Made by a program: the position numbers and the translations under genes. Below, one piece after another: positions 51,070 to 60,514 of a DNA stretch of 64,000 nt. The notes under the pieces were generated by a model. That model had not been told where the DNA came from. It ran no database searches and saw only the letters and a list, made by a program, of their open reading frames with translations. How positions within the stretch are numbered: the stretch's first letter is position 1; each line of letters starts with the position of its first letter. Source of the stretch: Daejeonella sp036676565 (GTDB lineage: Bacteria; Bacteroidota; Bacteroidia; Sphingobacteriales; Sphingobacteriaceae); assembly GCA_036676565.1 (NCBI GenBank), contig JAKFCP010000014.1, positions 62,001-126,000 of the forward strand, given 5' to 3'.

Positions 51070-53451
51070 ATGAGATCCCTTAAGTACATTTATATAATAC
51101 TGCTCTTGCTGTCTTATTTTAAATCGTATGGATCTCATAATTCTATCGATGGTGTACCTGATGCTAAAAATGGTATTCTTGATCTGCGAAAATCCCCTTT
51201 AACCGATATCATTTCTTTAGATGGCGAATGGCATTTTTACTGGAATCAGTTAATTGGGCCCGGCAGTAATCATGCACAAAACCAGAAGTATGAAATTGTT
51301 AATTTTCCATTCAGATGGGAAAATTATGAATTGAATGGCAAAAAGTTACCTTCCTACGGTTATGCCACTTATAAGCTTACTATACTCCTGCCTAAAACCA
51401 CCGAACCGCTGCGTATAATAGTCCCCGAAATGTATTCAGCCTACACCTTGTTTATTAATGGCAAAAAGGTGGCTAATAATGGCCGGGTTAGCGATAATGA
51501 AAAAGATTTTATACCCTATTGGCAATACCAGACGGTTGATCTTAGCGAAAGTCCCGACACGCTGAACATGGTCCTGCAGATCGCAAATTTTTCGCATTCC
51601 AAAGCTGGGATCTCCAAATCTATTGTTTTGGGCAGCAAAGCAAATATGGAGACCCACAGAATGCATGCCGTTGCTATCGATCTGCTTTTAACGGGATGTC
51701 TGTTTATGGGTGGTCTCTTCTTTTTAGGCCTTTACCTCCTGGGTAGCCGCGATAAAGCGATCCTTTTGTTCTCTTTATACTCCATAGTTTACAGTTACAG
51801 GATTATAGGGGTAGGTAATTACGTGATGCACACCATAATACCGGGCATTGACTGGTTTGTAGCTATTCGAATAGAATACATTAGTTTGTTCTTTGGGATT
51901 GGCCTGTTCACTCTCTATACAAATTACCTTTACCCAAGGGATGTCAATAAATTAATCGTCAGAACAATCAGCATTTTGTGCTTTACTTTTGCAATTATTA
52001 CATTGTTTTTCCCTCCTGTAATTTTCACACAACTGATCAATCCATTCATACTTGTAATGCTCAGTTGTATCATTTACGTACCATTCGTTTATTTTAAGGC
52101 CTATAATAAAAAACGGCCCGGATCATTATTTGCATTGATCAGTTCGCTCATGCTTATGATCATATTTATTATTTTAATACTAAACTACTGGCACCTTTCA
52201 CCACTATTGCAGCTACCCAGTTTCATCTGCTACATAGGCTTCTTTTTCTTTCAATCACTCATTCTCTCGAACAGGGTTTCATTTAGACTTAAAAAAGCAA
52301 GGGAACAGGCAGAACAGGGTTTGATAGCAAAAAGTGAGTTTTTGAGTACCATGAGCCATGAGATAAGAACTCCCCTTAATTCTGTAATTGGGATGAGTCA
52401 CTTGTTATTGAAAGAGAATCCCCGACAAGATCAGGTTGAAAGTCTTAATGTAATGCTGTTCTCGGCAAATAATTTATTAGCAATTGTAAATGACATCCTT
52501 GATTACAATAAAATTGAAGCAGGTAAGATCTCATTCGAACATATTGAAATGGATATTTCGTCCATCACCAAAAATATTGTCCGTGGACTGCAGGTTTCTG
52601 CCAGTGATAAGGGAATTGAACTGAATTTACAAATGGATAATTCATTACATACCAGAGTTTTTGGAGATCCAACCCGATTGACACAGGTTTTGAGCAATCT
52701 GCTTCATAATGCGATCAAATTTACAGAACAGGGAAAGGTAATTTTAGATATTACACTAATTAAAGAAACTGAAAATCAAATCACCCTTCAGTTTAGCATA
52801 AAAGATACCGGAATAGGTATCTCTAAAGAAAAGCAAAAACTTATCTTTGAACGATTTACACAAGCTGACTCTTCCACTTCACGTGGTTTTGGAGGGACTG
52901 GTTTAGGACTAGCGATCAGTAAGAAGATCCTGGAATTACAGAACTCAACCCTGCAACTTGAAAGTGAGGAAGGAAAAGGTTCAAATTTCTATTTCAGTCA
53001 GACCTTTGAAAAAAGCTTACAAAGTCCGGAACAACCAGAAGCAGATATGAACCTTCAAACTGAAGATAATAAATTACTAAGTGGAATCACTGTATTATTG
53101 GTAGAAGACAATCCCATTAATATTTTGGTTGCCCAAAAATTCCTGGAACGCTGGGGCGCAAAGATCGAAACTGCCACGAACGGGCTGGAGGCATTGAATA
53201 TTGTTAATCCTGAGAAACACGACCTGGTTCTCATTGACCTGCACATGCCTGTTATGGATGGTTATGAGGCCAGCAGAAAAATGAGGGAAAATGGCATTGA
53301 TTTACCAATAATTGCCCTTACTGCTAATTTACCAAATGAGATTGAAGATGAGATCAAACTTAGCGGAATCAATGATGTGGTCGTGAAACCATTCCTTCCG
53401 GATGAGCTATACAGAAAAGTGCTTCACCATGTTTCTAAAAAAAATAATTAA
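51070..53451 (+). CDS. Hybrid sensor histidine kinase with 7TMR-DISM input and REC output
   Basis: 793 residues. Signal peptide, periplasmic 7TMR-DISM extracellular domain (about 35-190; WHFYWNQL, GYATYKLTILLP), seven helices (about 200-395), then HisKA with His430 (SHEIRTPLNSVIG), HATPase (N-box around DPTRLTQVLSNLLHNAIKF, G-boxes DTGIGISKEK and GFGGTGLGLAIS) and a C-terminal receiver with Asp723 (LVLIDLHMPVMDGYE). No output DNA-binding domain and no HPt here, so the phosphate must go to another protein. The input may be a carbohydrate or an intermediate, as in related proteins; unknown. Confidence 0.92.
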   Translation: MRSLKYIYIILLLLSYFKSYGSHNSIDGVPDAKNGILDLRKSPLTDIISLDGEWHFYWNQLIGPGSNHAQNQKYEIVNFPFRWENYELNGKKLPSYGYATYKLTILLPKTTEPLRIIVPEMYSAYTLFINGKKVANNGRVSDNEKDFIPYWQYQTVDLSESPDTLNMVLQIANFSHSKAGISKSIVLGSKANMETHRMHAVAIDLLLTGCLFMGGLFFLGLYLLGSRDKAILLFSLYSIVYSYRIIGVGNYVMHTIIPGIDWFVAIRIEYISLFFGIGLFTLYTNYLYPRDVNKLIVRTISILCFTFAIITLFFPPVIFTQLINPFILVMLSCIIYVPFVYFKAYNKKRPGSLFALISSLMLMIIFIILILNYWHLSPLLQLPSFICYIGFFFFQSLILSNRVSFRLKKAREQAEQGLIAKSEFLSTMSHEIRTPLNSVIGMSHLLLKENPRQDQVESLNVMLFSANNLLAIVNDILDYNKIEAGKISFEHIEMDISSITKNIVRGLQVSASDKGIELNLQMDNSLHTRVFGDPTRLTQVLSNLLHNAIKFTEQGKVILDITLIKETENQITLQFSIKDTGIGISKEKQKLIFERFTQADSSTSRGFGGTGLGLAISKKILELQNSTLQLESEEGKGSNFYFSQTFEKSLQSPEQPEADMNLQTEDNKLLSGITVLLVEDNPINILVAQKFLERWGAKIETATNGLEALNIVNPEKHDLVLIDLHMPVMDGYEASRKMRENGIDLPIIALTANLPNEIEDEIKLSGINDVVVKPFLPDELYRKVLHHVSKKNN

Positions 53452-53533
53452 GGGATGAATTGGCATATCTCTGCTTAATATTTTGTCGTATTAAAGTCAA
53501 AAAAGACCAGCTTCTGGATTACAAAAAATATTA

Positions 53534-53553
53534 ATCGTAATATTGCAATTAAT
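53534..53553 (+). promoter_or_regulatory. ArsR operator 1 (before arsR)
   Basis: ATCGTAATATTGCAATTAAT. The 16-base word ATCGTAATATTRCAAT occurs again before arsM. It lies directly at the arsR start, as expected of an autoregulated repressor. Confidence 0.6.
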
Positions 53554-53554
53554 T

Positions 53555-53884
53555 ATGGGTTTAACCAAATCAGAAATATTCTCAGCCGAGCAAAACCATC
53601 TGGCTCAATTACTGAAAGCTTTGGCACATCCGGCACGAATCGCCATCCTTCAGGAGATCATGAAGGCAAATACCTGTATCTGTGGAGATCTGGTTACTGA
53701 GCTTGGTTTGGCACAAGCCACTATCTCTCAGCATCTAAAAGAATTAAAAAATGCAGGCTTAATAAAGGGTACCGTCGAAGGAGCCAGCGTATGCTATTGC
53801 ATTGATCCGGAAACCTGGCAATTGCTTGAAAAAGAGATAGGTAATTTTCTTTCAGCCGTGAAAAATACAAATAGCTGCTGCTAA
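53555..53884 (+). CDS. arsR: ArsR/SmtB-family metalloregulator
   Basis: Start ATG 53555 (the upstream TTG is in the operator). 109 residues. Winged helix with LAQLLKALAHPARIAILQEI, a metal-site word TCICGDL (two Cys), recognition helix QATISQHLKELKNAGLI and C-terminal CC after NTNS. The Cys pairs and the following arsM point to arsenite sensing. It probably represses itself and arsM through the two matching sites. Confidence 0.88.
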   Translation: MGLTKSEIFSAEQNHLAQLLKALAHPARIAILQEIMKANTCICGDLVTELGLAQATISQHLKELKNAGLIKGTVEGASVCYCIDPETWQLLEKEIGNFLSAVKNTNSCC

Positions 53885-53903
53885 AAAATTTTTAATCCAA
53901 AAT

Positions 53904-53919
53904 ATCGTAATATTACAAT
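53904..53919 (+). promoter_or_regulatory. ArsR operator 2 (before arsM)
   Basis: ATCGTAATATTACAAT, 15 of 16 bases equal to operator 1. It lies 18 bp before the arsM start at 53937. Confidence 0.6.
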
Positions 53920-53936
53920 AATATAAATAAAATACC

Positions 53937-54782
53937 ATGAAAACTGAAGCAGAGATCAAAGAACTTGTGAGGCAAAAGTACAGTGAAATTGCATTACAGG
54001 ATAAAACAACCAATGAGAGTTCTTGCTGTGGTGCCGGTGGATGCAGCACTGAAGTGTACAATATTATGACTGATGATTATACTGATCTGAAAGGTTATAA
54101 TCCGGATGCTGATCTGGGTCTGGGGTGTGGTTTACCAACCCAGTTCGCAGTAATCAAAAAAGGTGATGTGGTGATCGATCTTGGTTCAGGTGCCGGAAAT
54201 GATTGCTTTGTTGCAAGATCTGAAGCAGGTGAAAGCGGAAAAATCATCGGAATAGATTTTACCGAGGCTATGATCAATAAGGCGAGACAGAATGCAGAAA
54301 ACCTGGGTTTTAATAATGTCGAATTTCGTCAGGGAGATATTGAGCATATGCCGGTAACATCAAACACAGCAGATGTGGTAGTGAGCAATTGCGTACTCAA
54401 TCTTGTTCCAAACAAGGATAAGGTTTTTAAGGAAATTTTCAGGGTTTTGAAACCGGGTGGCCATTTCAGCATTTCTGATGTGGTACTCAGCGGTAAGCTT
54501 CCCGAGCAGCTTAAAAATGCGGCCGAGATGTATGCAGGCTGTGTTTCAGGCGCTATACAAAAGGAAACCTATCTTGAACTGATCAAAATCAATGGCTTTA
54601 CAGATATGAGGATACAAAAGGAAAAGCCGATAATTATTCCGGATGATATTCTGCAGAACTACCTTTCAGCAGAAGAACTAAGTGCTTTCAAATCAGGAAA
54701 TACAGGAATTTTCAGCATTAGTGTTTACGCAAAGAAACCAGAACAAACAGCGGTTTGTGTGCCGGGAGGAGGGTGCTGTTAA
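53937..54782 (+). CDS. arsM: Arsenite S-adenosylmethionine methyltransferase
   Basis: 281 residues. SAM-binding core VVIDLGSGAGNDCFVA, GDIEHMPV, VVSNCVLNL; arsenite ligands in SSCCGAGGC, GLGCGLP, NCVLN and YAGCVSG (conserved Cys), with a C-terminal VCVPGGGCC. It makes methylated arsenicals, which volatilise. Controlled by the ArsR gene 52 bp upstream. No arsenite pump or reductase is in the window. Confidence 0.94.
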   Translation: MKTEAEIKELVRQKYSEIALQDKTTNESSCCGAGGCSTEVYNIMTDDYTDLKGYNPDADLGLGCGLPTQFAVIKKGDVVIDLGSGAGNDCFVARSEAGESGKIIGIDFTEAMINKARQNAENLGFNNVEFRQGDIEHMPVTSNTADVVVSNCVLNLVPNKDKVFKEIFRVLKPGGHFSISDVVLSGKLPEQLKNAAEMYAGCVSGAIQKETYLELIKINGFTDMRIQKEKPIIIPDDILQNYLSAEELSAFKSGNTGIFSISVYAKKPEQTAVCVPGGGCC

Positions 54783-54863
54783 TAACAGATTGATCATCAG
54801 GCATTTTTGATATAACTTTTACTGGTAAACAAACGTAATAGGGATACCAAAACATACTGACCT

Positions 54864-55328
54864 ATGACATACCAGCATAAAATCAGCCTTCACCGCTCAT
54901 TAAACAGTGAAATTGCTAATTCTAAGTTTGCTATAGTGCTTTTATCCATATTATTGCTCAATGCCATTACAGTAACTTTCTATTTTTATTCACTTACGCT
55001 CTTTTCGCTGAGTTTATTTCTAAGTATTATTTTCATTATTTTATTGCTGAGGCAGTTACGAAAAACACATAAAGTATCTTTTATTGAGATCAGTGATAAA
55101 ACACTGAACTATTTCGATACCGAGAGCGAAGAAATAGTAAAGGTTGCTGCACAGGATATAACTCATATCAGTACGAAACTTTGTGAACTCAGGGTTCACA
55201 CAAATGAAAGGGTTCATCTGGTTAACCTGAATGTAATCAGAAACGAGAAAAAACGCTGGGAAATAAAAGAAAAGATCAGAACATTATGTAATGCTGACAG
55301 GGTTTTTAACCCTGTCAGCATTACATAA
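54864..55328 (+). CDS. Small membrane protein with two helices; C-terminus supplied by a REP
   Basis: 154 residues. Two hydrophobic helices (about 22-42 and 45-65), then a soluble beta-rich ~80 residues (VSFIEISDKTLNYFDTESEEIVKVAAQDITHISTK ...) that resembles a PH-like domain. The last residues (about CNADRVFNPVSIT) are encoded by REP 4, so the native C-terminus was probably displaced by it. No known family. Confidence 0.65.
   Translation: MTYQHKISLHRSLNSEIANSKFAIVLLSILLLNAITVTFYFYSLTLFSLSLFLSIIFIILLLRQLRKTHKVSFIEISDKTLNYFDTESEEIVKVAAQDITHISTKLCELRVHTNERVHLVNLNVIRNEKKRWEIKEKIRTLCNADRVFNPVSIT
55286..55326. repeat. REP palindrome 4
   Basis: ATGTAATGCTGACAGGGTT / AACCCTGTCAGCATTACAT, three-base loop. 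Contains the last codons of the plus-strand gene 54864-55328. Confidence 0.9.
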
Positions 55329-55330
55329 AA

Positions 55331-55412
55331 CCCAGTCAGCCTTTTAAAAACCCTGTCAGCCTTTCAAAGGCTGACAGGGTTATAGGACAGGGTTTAGAAC
55401 CCCGTCAGCGTT
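55331..55412. repeat. REP cluster 5-6
   Basis: A perfect palindrome with the opposite order (AACCCTGTCAGCCTTT...AAAGGCTGACAGGGTT, 55349-55381), single-arm pieces (55331-55340, 55351-55360), and a last copy at 55386-55412 (GACAGGGTTTAGAACCCCGTC plus AGCG). The last codons of valS (KTLTGF) are within the last copy. Confidence 0.85.
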
Positions 55413-58033
55413 TTCAACCCCGCTTCCAGAATTTTCAGTTTCGACAAAGCATCCTCTTTCTTCTGACGCTCTATTTCCACTACTTCCGGTTTGGCATTCT
55501 GTACAAAACGTTCATTAGATAGTTTTGATTCAACAGACCGTAGAAATCCATTGAGATACTCAATTTCCTTTTCGATCCGCAGCTTCTCAGCAGCAGGATC
55601 AATACTATTTTCAAGCGGCACAAAAAATTCATCCTTACCAGCCATAAATGTACCGGCTCCGGCAACCGGCTCTTCCACAAATCCGGATTCAGAAATATTA
55701 GCTAATCTTGAAACAATATTAGAATAATCCTGATACCTGATTTCTGAATTAACCTTAATTTTTAAGGTCAAAGCCTCTTTTGGAGAAATTTGCTTTGTAT
55801 TTCTGATATTTCTGATCTCAGAGATCACCTGTTTTACAATCTCAATATCATGAACAAGTGCTGCATCAACCTTTCCTGCCAGCGGATATTTTGCTACAAT
55901 ACAACAATCCATTTCTCCCCGCTGGGGAAACAGATCATCATGCCATAGCTCTTCGGTCAGGAAAGGCATTAAAGGGTGCAGTAATTTTAAGATCCGCTCA
56001 AAATATTCAACAGTGATCCTGTAGGTCTCCTGATCTATAGGCTGCTGATAGGCAGGCTTGATCATTTCCAGATACCATGCACAGAAATCATCCCAAACCA
56101 GTTTATAAATTCCCATCAGGGCCTCAGAAAGACGATACTGCTTATAATTGTCCTCAATTTCTGTCAATGCCTGATTGAAAGCAGATTCAAACCAATTGAT
56201 TGCCTGCTGATTAGTATTGCTCAGCGCAGGATCAACTTCCCAGCCCTTAACCAGCCGGAAGGCATTCCATATTTTATTTGCAAAATTTCTACCCTGCTCA
56301 CAATAGCTTTCATCAAACATCAGGTCATTCCCGGCAGGCGAACACAAAAGCATACCTACCCTTACCCCATCAGCTCCGTATTTTTCAATCAATCCGATAG
56401 GATCAGGAGAATTACCCAATGACTTGGACATCTTTCTACCCAGCTTATCACGTACTATTCCGGTCAGATATACATTTCGAAAGGGTACTTCGCCCCTGAA
56501 CTCATGTCCTGCCATAATCATTCTGGCTACCCAGAAAAACAGAATCTCAGGGGCTGTAACCAGATCATTGGTTGGATAATAATAATTGATATCGGCATTA
56601 TCAGGATCCTTAAATCCGTCAAAAACAGAGATCGGCCATAGCCATGAAGAAAACCAGGTATCTACCACATCGTCATCCTGTCTGATTTGGCTTGAATCCG
56701 AATCGGGGTACTGTTTTTTAAACTCTGAAACAGCTTCCTCTTCAGTTTTCGCAACAACCCACTCCCCTTTTGTATTATACCATGCCGGAATCCGCTGTCC
56801 CCACCATAATTGCCTGCTGATACACCAGTCTTTTACATTTTCCATCCAGTGTTTATAGGTATTTATAAACTTTTCAGGAATTAGCTTTATCTCACCATTT
56901 AAAACATAGTCAAGCGCAGGGCCTGACATTTCAGACATTTTACAGAACCATTGCATCGATAACTTGGGTTCTATCGCAGCATCAGTACGTTCAGAGAAAC
57001 CAATCTGTGATTTATAGTCTTCAACTTTCTCCAGATTACCGGCTTCATCAAGCATCAAATGAATCTTCTTCCTGGCTGCAAAGCGATCCTCACCCACCAG
57101 TATCTTAGCATTTTCGTTCAGGGTACCATTATCATTCAGAATATCGATTACCGGAAGTTTATGCCTTAAGCCCAGCTCATAATCATTAAGATCATGCGCA
57201 GGGGTAACTTTAAGACAGCCTGTACCAAACTCCATATCAACATAATCATCCTGAATAACGGGTATTTGTCTGTTAATTAGCGGGATATAGACCTGCTTAC
57301 CCTTAAGAAACCCGAATCTGCTATCGTTTGGATTGATGCAAATCGCGGTATCTGCCATGATAGTCTCTGGCCTTGTTGTAGCAATGACCAGGTGATCAGC
57401 GTAGCCCTGAGCCGGATCAACAATAGAATACCGGATATAATATAATTTCTGATTTACTTCCTTACGAACAACCTCCTCATCCGAAACAGCGGTCTGCCCT
57501 TTCGGGTCCCAGTTCACCATGCGTATGCCTCTGTAAATCCAGCCTTTCTTGTAAAGGTGAATGAAGGTATCAATTACCGCTTCAGAAAGATCATCTTCCA
57601 TAGTAAAGCGGGTTCTGTCCCAATCACAGGAAGCACCCAGCTTTTCAAGCTGTTTGAGTATTATACCACCATACTTATCCTTCCATTCGTATGCATAGTT
57701 TAGAAATTCCTCTCTGCTGACATCATTCTTTTCAATTCCCTGCACTTTTAGTAGAGCAACTACTTTTGCCTCAGTTGCAATCGATGCATGATCAGTTCCG
57801 GGCACCCAGCAGGCATTCTTGCCCTGCATTCTTGCCCTGCGAATTAAAACATCCTGGATTGTATTGTTGAGCATATGCCCCATATGCAATACCCCGGTTA
57901 CATTGGGTGGTGGAATCACGATAGTATAAGGTTCTCTTTCATCCGGCACTGAGCGGAAGAATTTCTTATCAAGCCAATATTTATACCATTTATCCTCAGT
58001 TTCTCTGGGATTATACGTCTTTGGAATACTCAT
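55394..58033 (-). CDS. valS: Valyl-tRNA synthetase
   Basis: 879 residues. Class I synthetase: HIGH motif as HMGH in PPNVTGVLHMGHMLNN, KMSKS in DKLGRKMSKSLGNSPDP, editing domain in the middle, a tRNA-binding anticodon domain and the C-terminal Val-tRNA coiled coil (KLRIEKEIEYLNGFLRSVESKL). Complete except that the last six residues come from a REP element. Confidence 0.97.
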   Translation of the reverse strand: MSIPKTYNPRETEDKWYKYWLDKKFFRSVPDEREPYTIVIPPPNVTGVLHMGHMLNNTIQDVLIRRARMQGKNACWVPGTDHASIATEAKVVALLKVQGIEKNDVSREEFLNYAYEWKDKYGGIILKQLEKLGASCDWDRTRFTMEDDLSEAVIDTFIHLYKKGWIYRGIRMVNWDPKGQTAVSDEEVVRKEVNQKLYYIRYSIVDPAQGYADHLVIATTRPETIMADTAICINPNDSRFGFLKGKQVYIPLINRQIPVIQDDYVDMEFGTGCLKVTPAHDLNDYELGLRHKLPVIDILNDNGTLNENAKILVGEDRFAARKKIHLMLDEAGNLEKVEDYKSQIGFSERTDAAIEPKLSMQWFCKMSEMSGPALDYVLNGEIKLIPEKFINTYKHWMENVKDWCISRQLWWGQRIPAWYNTKGEWVVAKTEEEAVSEFKKQYPDSDSSQIRQDDDVVDTWFSSWLWPISVFDGFKDPDNADINYYYPTNDLVTAPEILFFWVARMIMAGHEFRGEVPFRNVYLTGIVRDKLGRKMSKSLGNSPDPIGLIEKYGADGVRVGMLLCSPAGNDLMFDESYCEQGRNFANKIWNAFRLVKGWEVDPALSNTNQQAINWFESAFNQALTEIEDNYKQYRLSEALMGIYKLVWDDFCAWYLEMIKPAYQQPIDQETYRITVEYFERILKLLHPLMPFLTEELWHDDLFPQRGEMDCCIVAKYPLAGKVDAALVHDIEIVKQVISEIRNIRNTKQISPKEALTLKIKVNSEIRYQDYSNIVSRLANISESGFVEEPVAGAGTFMAGKDEFFVPLENSIDPAAEKLRIEKEIEYLNGFLRSVESKLSNERFVQNAKPEVVEIERQKKEDALSKLKILEAGLKTLTGF

Positions 58034-58389
58034 TTAATCAAGGGGAAAATTAACATGCGAAAATACGTTTTTGGGAGGTATTATTGGAACATGCAGGTTC
58101 TGATTTTTTATAAAAATCCATAAATACATGGATAATTGATACTGAATTACATTTTTAATTGTATGATACGACCAATAAAACAATATTATTCTCATTCTGG
58201 TGTTATTATATGAAACAGATTTTTTCAGCTATGAAAATCATCTCCTGGTCAAGTATTTGCTATTTTCTGCTCAATTACCTCCAATTGGGCCGTATACTTT
58301 CCTGGTTTAATAAGTAGATCGCTGCATTATTTTTTCTTTTCATCCCGATATCTGTTATTTTTACATTCTTTTTTACTAACCAAAACATC
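58034..58389. other. 356-bp gap between valS and the M13 peptidase gene
   Basis: No secure gene. A 35-codon plus-strand frame, 58210-58317 (starting MKQIFSAMKIISWSS, mostly hydrophobic, no clear start context), is the only candidate. Promoters of both divergent genes must lie here. Confidence 0.5.
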
Positions 58390-60441
58390 ATGAATAAGAA
58401 TTACATTAAATTTATGCTCTTTGGGGCCTTCTGTTCCCTGTCTTTGCAGGTTGCCGCACAGCATGATTCAAAACCGGTTAAAAAGCCAGCATTCATCAAC
58501 AAATCAGACATGGATCTGAGCAAAAAACCCGGTGATGATTTCTACAATTATGCGAGCGGTACCTGGATAAAAAACAATCCGGTACCTGCCAAAGAAACGA
58601 GATGGGGAAGTTTTAACCTGCTTCGAGACTTTAATATCAATGCAGTCAAGACTATCCTCGCTGAATCTGCGAACAATAAAAATGCAGCTCCAGGCTCAAT
58701 AGAAAAGCGTGTTGGCGATTTTTACGCTGCTGGCATGGACAGTATCACTATTGAAAAACTGGGATACAGCCCAATCAAACCCGACCTTGAAAAAGTAGCA
58801 CAACTATCAGATTTAAAAGGTTTGATCAATCATGCCGCTGAAATGAGGACATCCGGAGCCGGCTCCCCATTTTTTGCTTTTTTTGTTGGGCAGGATAGAA
58901 AATACGTTAAAAATATTGTCCCGCAGCTTTTTCAGGGAGGAACTACCCTGCCAGATCGTGATTACTACTTAAAAAATGATCCAAGAAACCTGAAAATTCA
59001 GGAATCCTATAAAAATTATATCAGCAAACTTTTCACGCTTACAGGTTCTTCCCAGGCCGATGCTGAAAAAAATGCAGGCATAATTTTCAATATAGAGAAG
59101 TCGCTGGCAGCAGCTCAAATGAGCCGTGTTGAAATGCGCGATCCTTATAAAACATATAATAAATTTGCCATTGCAGAGCTAAGTAAAACAACTCCTAACC
59201 TTAACTGGGAGAGCTTACTACCTTTGATGAAGGTAAACGGGCAGGATACGGTATTGGTCAACTCTCCAAAATTTTTTACTGAACTGAATGACTTGTTAGG
59301 CTCAGCACCACTTGATGACCTCAAAACATACCTGAAGTGGAATGTTCTAAAAAGTTCGGCACCTTACCTGAGTTCTGACTTTGTTGATGCCAGTTTTGCC
59401 TTTACACAAACACTGACCGGTCAGAAAGTACAAACTCCACGCTGGCAGCGGATGTCATCCTTAACGGATGGCTCTGTTGGTGATCTTCTTGGACAGATCT
59501 ACGTAAAAAAACACTTCAAGCCTGAAGCAAAGGCAAGAATGCAGGAACTGGTTAGCAATTTGGTAAAGGCTTATGAGATCAGGATAAAAAATCTGGACTG
59601 GATGACCGATGTGACCAAACAGAAAGCCCTGGATAAACTTCATGCATTTACTCCGAAGATTGCTTACCCTGATAAATGGAAAAATTACGAGGGACTTGAA
59701 ATTAACAGAGGAACATTTTTTAATAATGTCAGAAATTCAGGAAGCTGGAGCTATACTGAAATGGTGAATCAACTGGGCAAACCTGTTGATAAATCACGCT
59801 GGGCAATGACTGCACCAACTGTAAATGCCTATTATAATCCGGTAAATAACGAAATTGTATTCCCGGCAGGTATCCTCCAATTCCCTTTCTTTGATCCAAA
59901 TGCAGATGATGCTGTAAACTATGGTGGTATCGGTGCAGTTATCGGCCATGAGATTTCCCATGGATTTGATGATTCAGGAAGCCAGTATGACAAAGACGGT
60001 ACATTACGCAATTGGTGGACCGACGAAGACAGAAGCAAGTTTAAAGTTAAAGCAACTGCATTACAGGAACAATTTGACGCCTATACAGTGCTTGACACGG
60101 TTAATGTAAACGGCAAACTGACCCTTGGTGAGAACATTGGTGATCTTGGCGGACTGAATGCAGCGTATGAAGCCTTCAAAATGACCAAACAGGGACAAAG
60201 CAATGTCAAAATTGATGGCTTTACCCCCGACCAGCGATTCTTCCTTTCATGGGCGCAGGTTTGGAAAGGAAATATCCTGAATGAAACGGCTGCCCAGTTA
60301 ATTGTGACTGATACCCATTCTCCCGGTCCTTACCGTACTATTGGTGCACCTGTTAATATGGATTCCTGGTATGAGGCCTTTGATATAAAGCCGGGTGATA
60401 AACTTTACAAAAAGCCGGAAGACCGCATCAGAATATGGTAA
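58390..60441 (+). CDS. M13-family zinc endopeptidase (PepO/neprilysin-like), secreted
   Basis: 683 residues with a signal peptide. M13 features: the N-terminal domain (SKKPGDDFYNYASGTWIKNNPVPAKETRWGSF), zinc site HEISH (His520, Glu521, His524), ENIGDLGG giving the third ligand, and NAYYNPVNNEIVFPAGILQFPFF upstream. It cleaves peptides in the periplasm or outside. Ends before a strong terminator. Confidence 0.94.
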   Translation: MNKNYIKFMLFGAFCSLSLQVAAQHDSKPVKKPAFINKSDMDLSKKPGDDFYNYASGTWIKNNPVPAKETRWGSFNLLRDFNINAVKTILAESANNKNAAPGSIEKRVGDFYAAGMDSITIEKLGYSPIKPDLEKVAQLSDLKGLINHAAEMRTSGAGSPFFAFFVGQDRKYVKNIVPQLFQGGTTLPDRDYYLKNDPRNLKIQESYKNYISKLFTLTGSSQADAEKNAGIIFNIEKSLAAAQMSRVEMRDPYKTYNKFAIAELSKTTPNLNWESLLPLMKVNGQDTVLVNSPKFFTELNDLLGSAPLDDLKTYLKWNVLKSSAPYLSSDFVDASFAFTQTLTGQKVQTPRWQRMSSLTDGSVGDLLGQIYVKKHFKPEAKARMQELVSNLVKAYEIRIKNLDWMTDVTKQKALDKLHAFTPKIAYPDKWKNYEGLEINRGTFFNNVRNSGSWSYTEMVNQLGKPVDKSRWAMTAPTVNAYYNPVNNEIVFPAGILQFPFFDPNADDAVNYGGIGAVIGHEISHGFDDSGSQYDKDGTLRNWWTDEDRSKFKVKATALQEQFDAYTVLDTVNVNGKLTLGENIGDLGGLNAAYEAFKMTKQGQSNVKIDGFTPDQRFFLSWAQVWKGNILNETAAQLIVTDTHSPGPYRTIGAPVNMDSWYEAFDIKPGDKLYKKPEDRIRIW

Positions 60442-60472
60442 TCTGATCTAAAAAAAATTGTTAATTAGGATT

Positions 60473-60513
60473 AAAGCCCTTTGTTTGAGTATTTTCGAAC
60501 AAAGGGCTTTTTC
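60473..60513 (+). terminator. Terminator after the M13 gene
   Basis: AAAGCCCTTTGTTTGA (60473-60488) pairs with TCGAACAAAGGGCTTT (60495-60510), 15 of 16, then TTTC. The start of the next gene (60515) lies two bases after it; that gene therefore needs a start beyond the hairpin. Confidence 0.85.
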
Positions 60514-60514
60514 T

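Noticed and set aside
58210..58317. 35-codon hydrophobic frame upstream of the M13 gene
   Set aside because: No conserved pattern or start context could be seen; listed only as part of the gap.
60458..60514. Upstream start of the CvpA-CAP gene
   Set aside because: A strong terminator hairpin (60473-60510) lies in this stretch.
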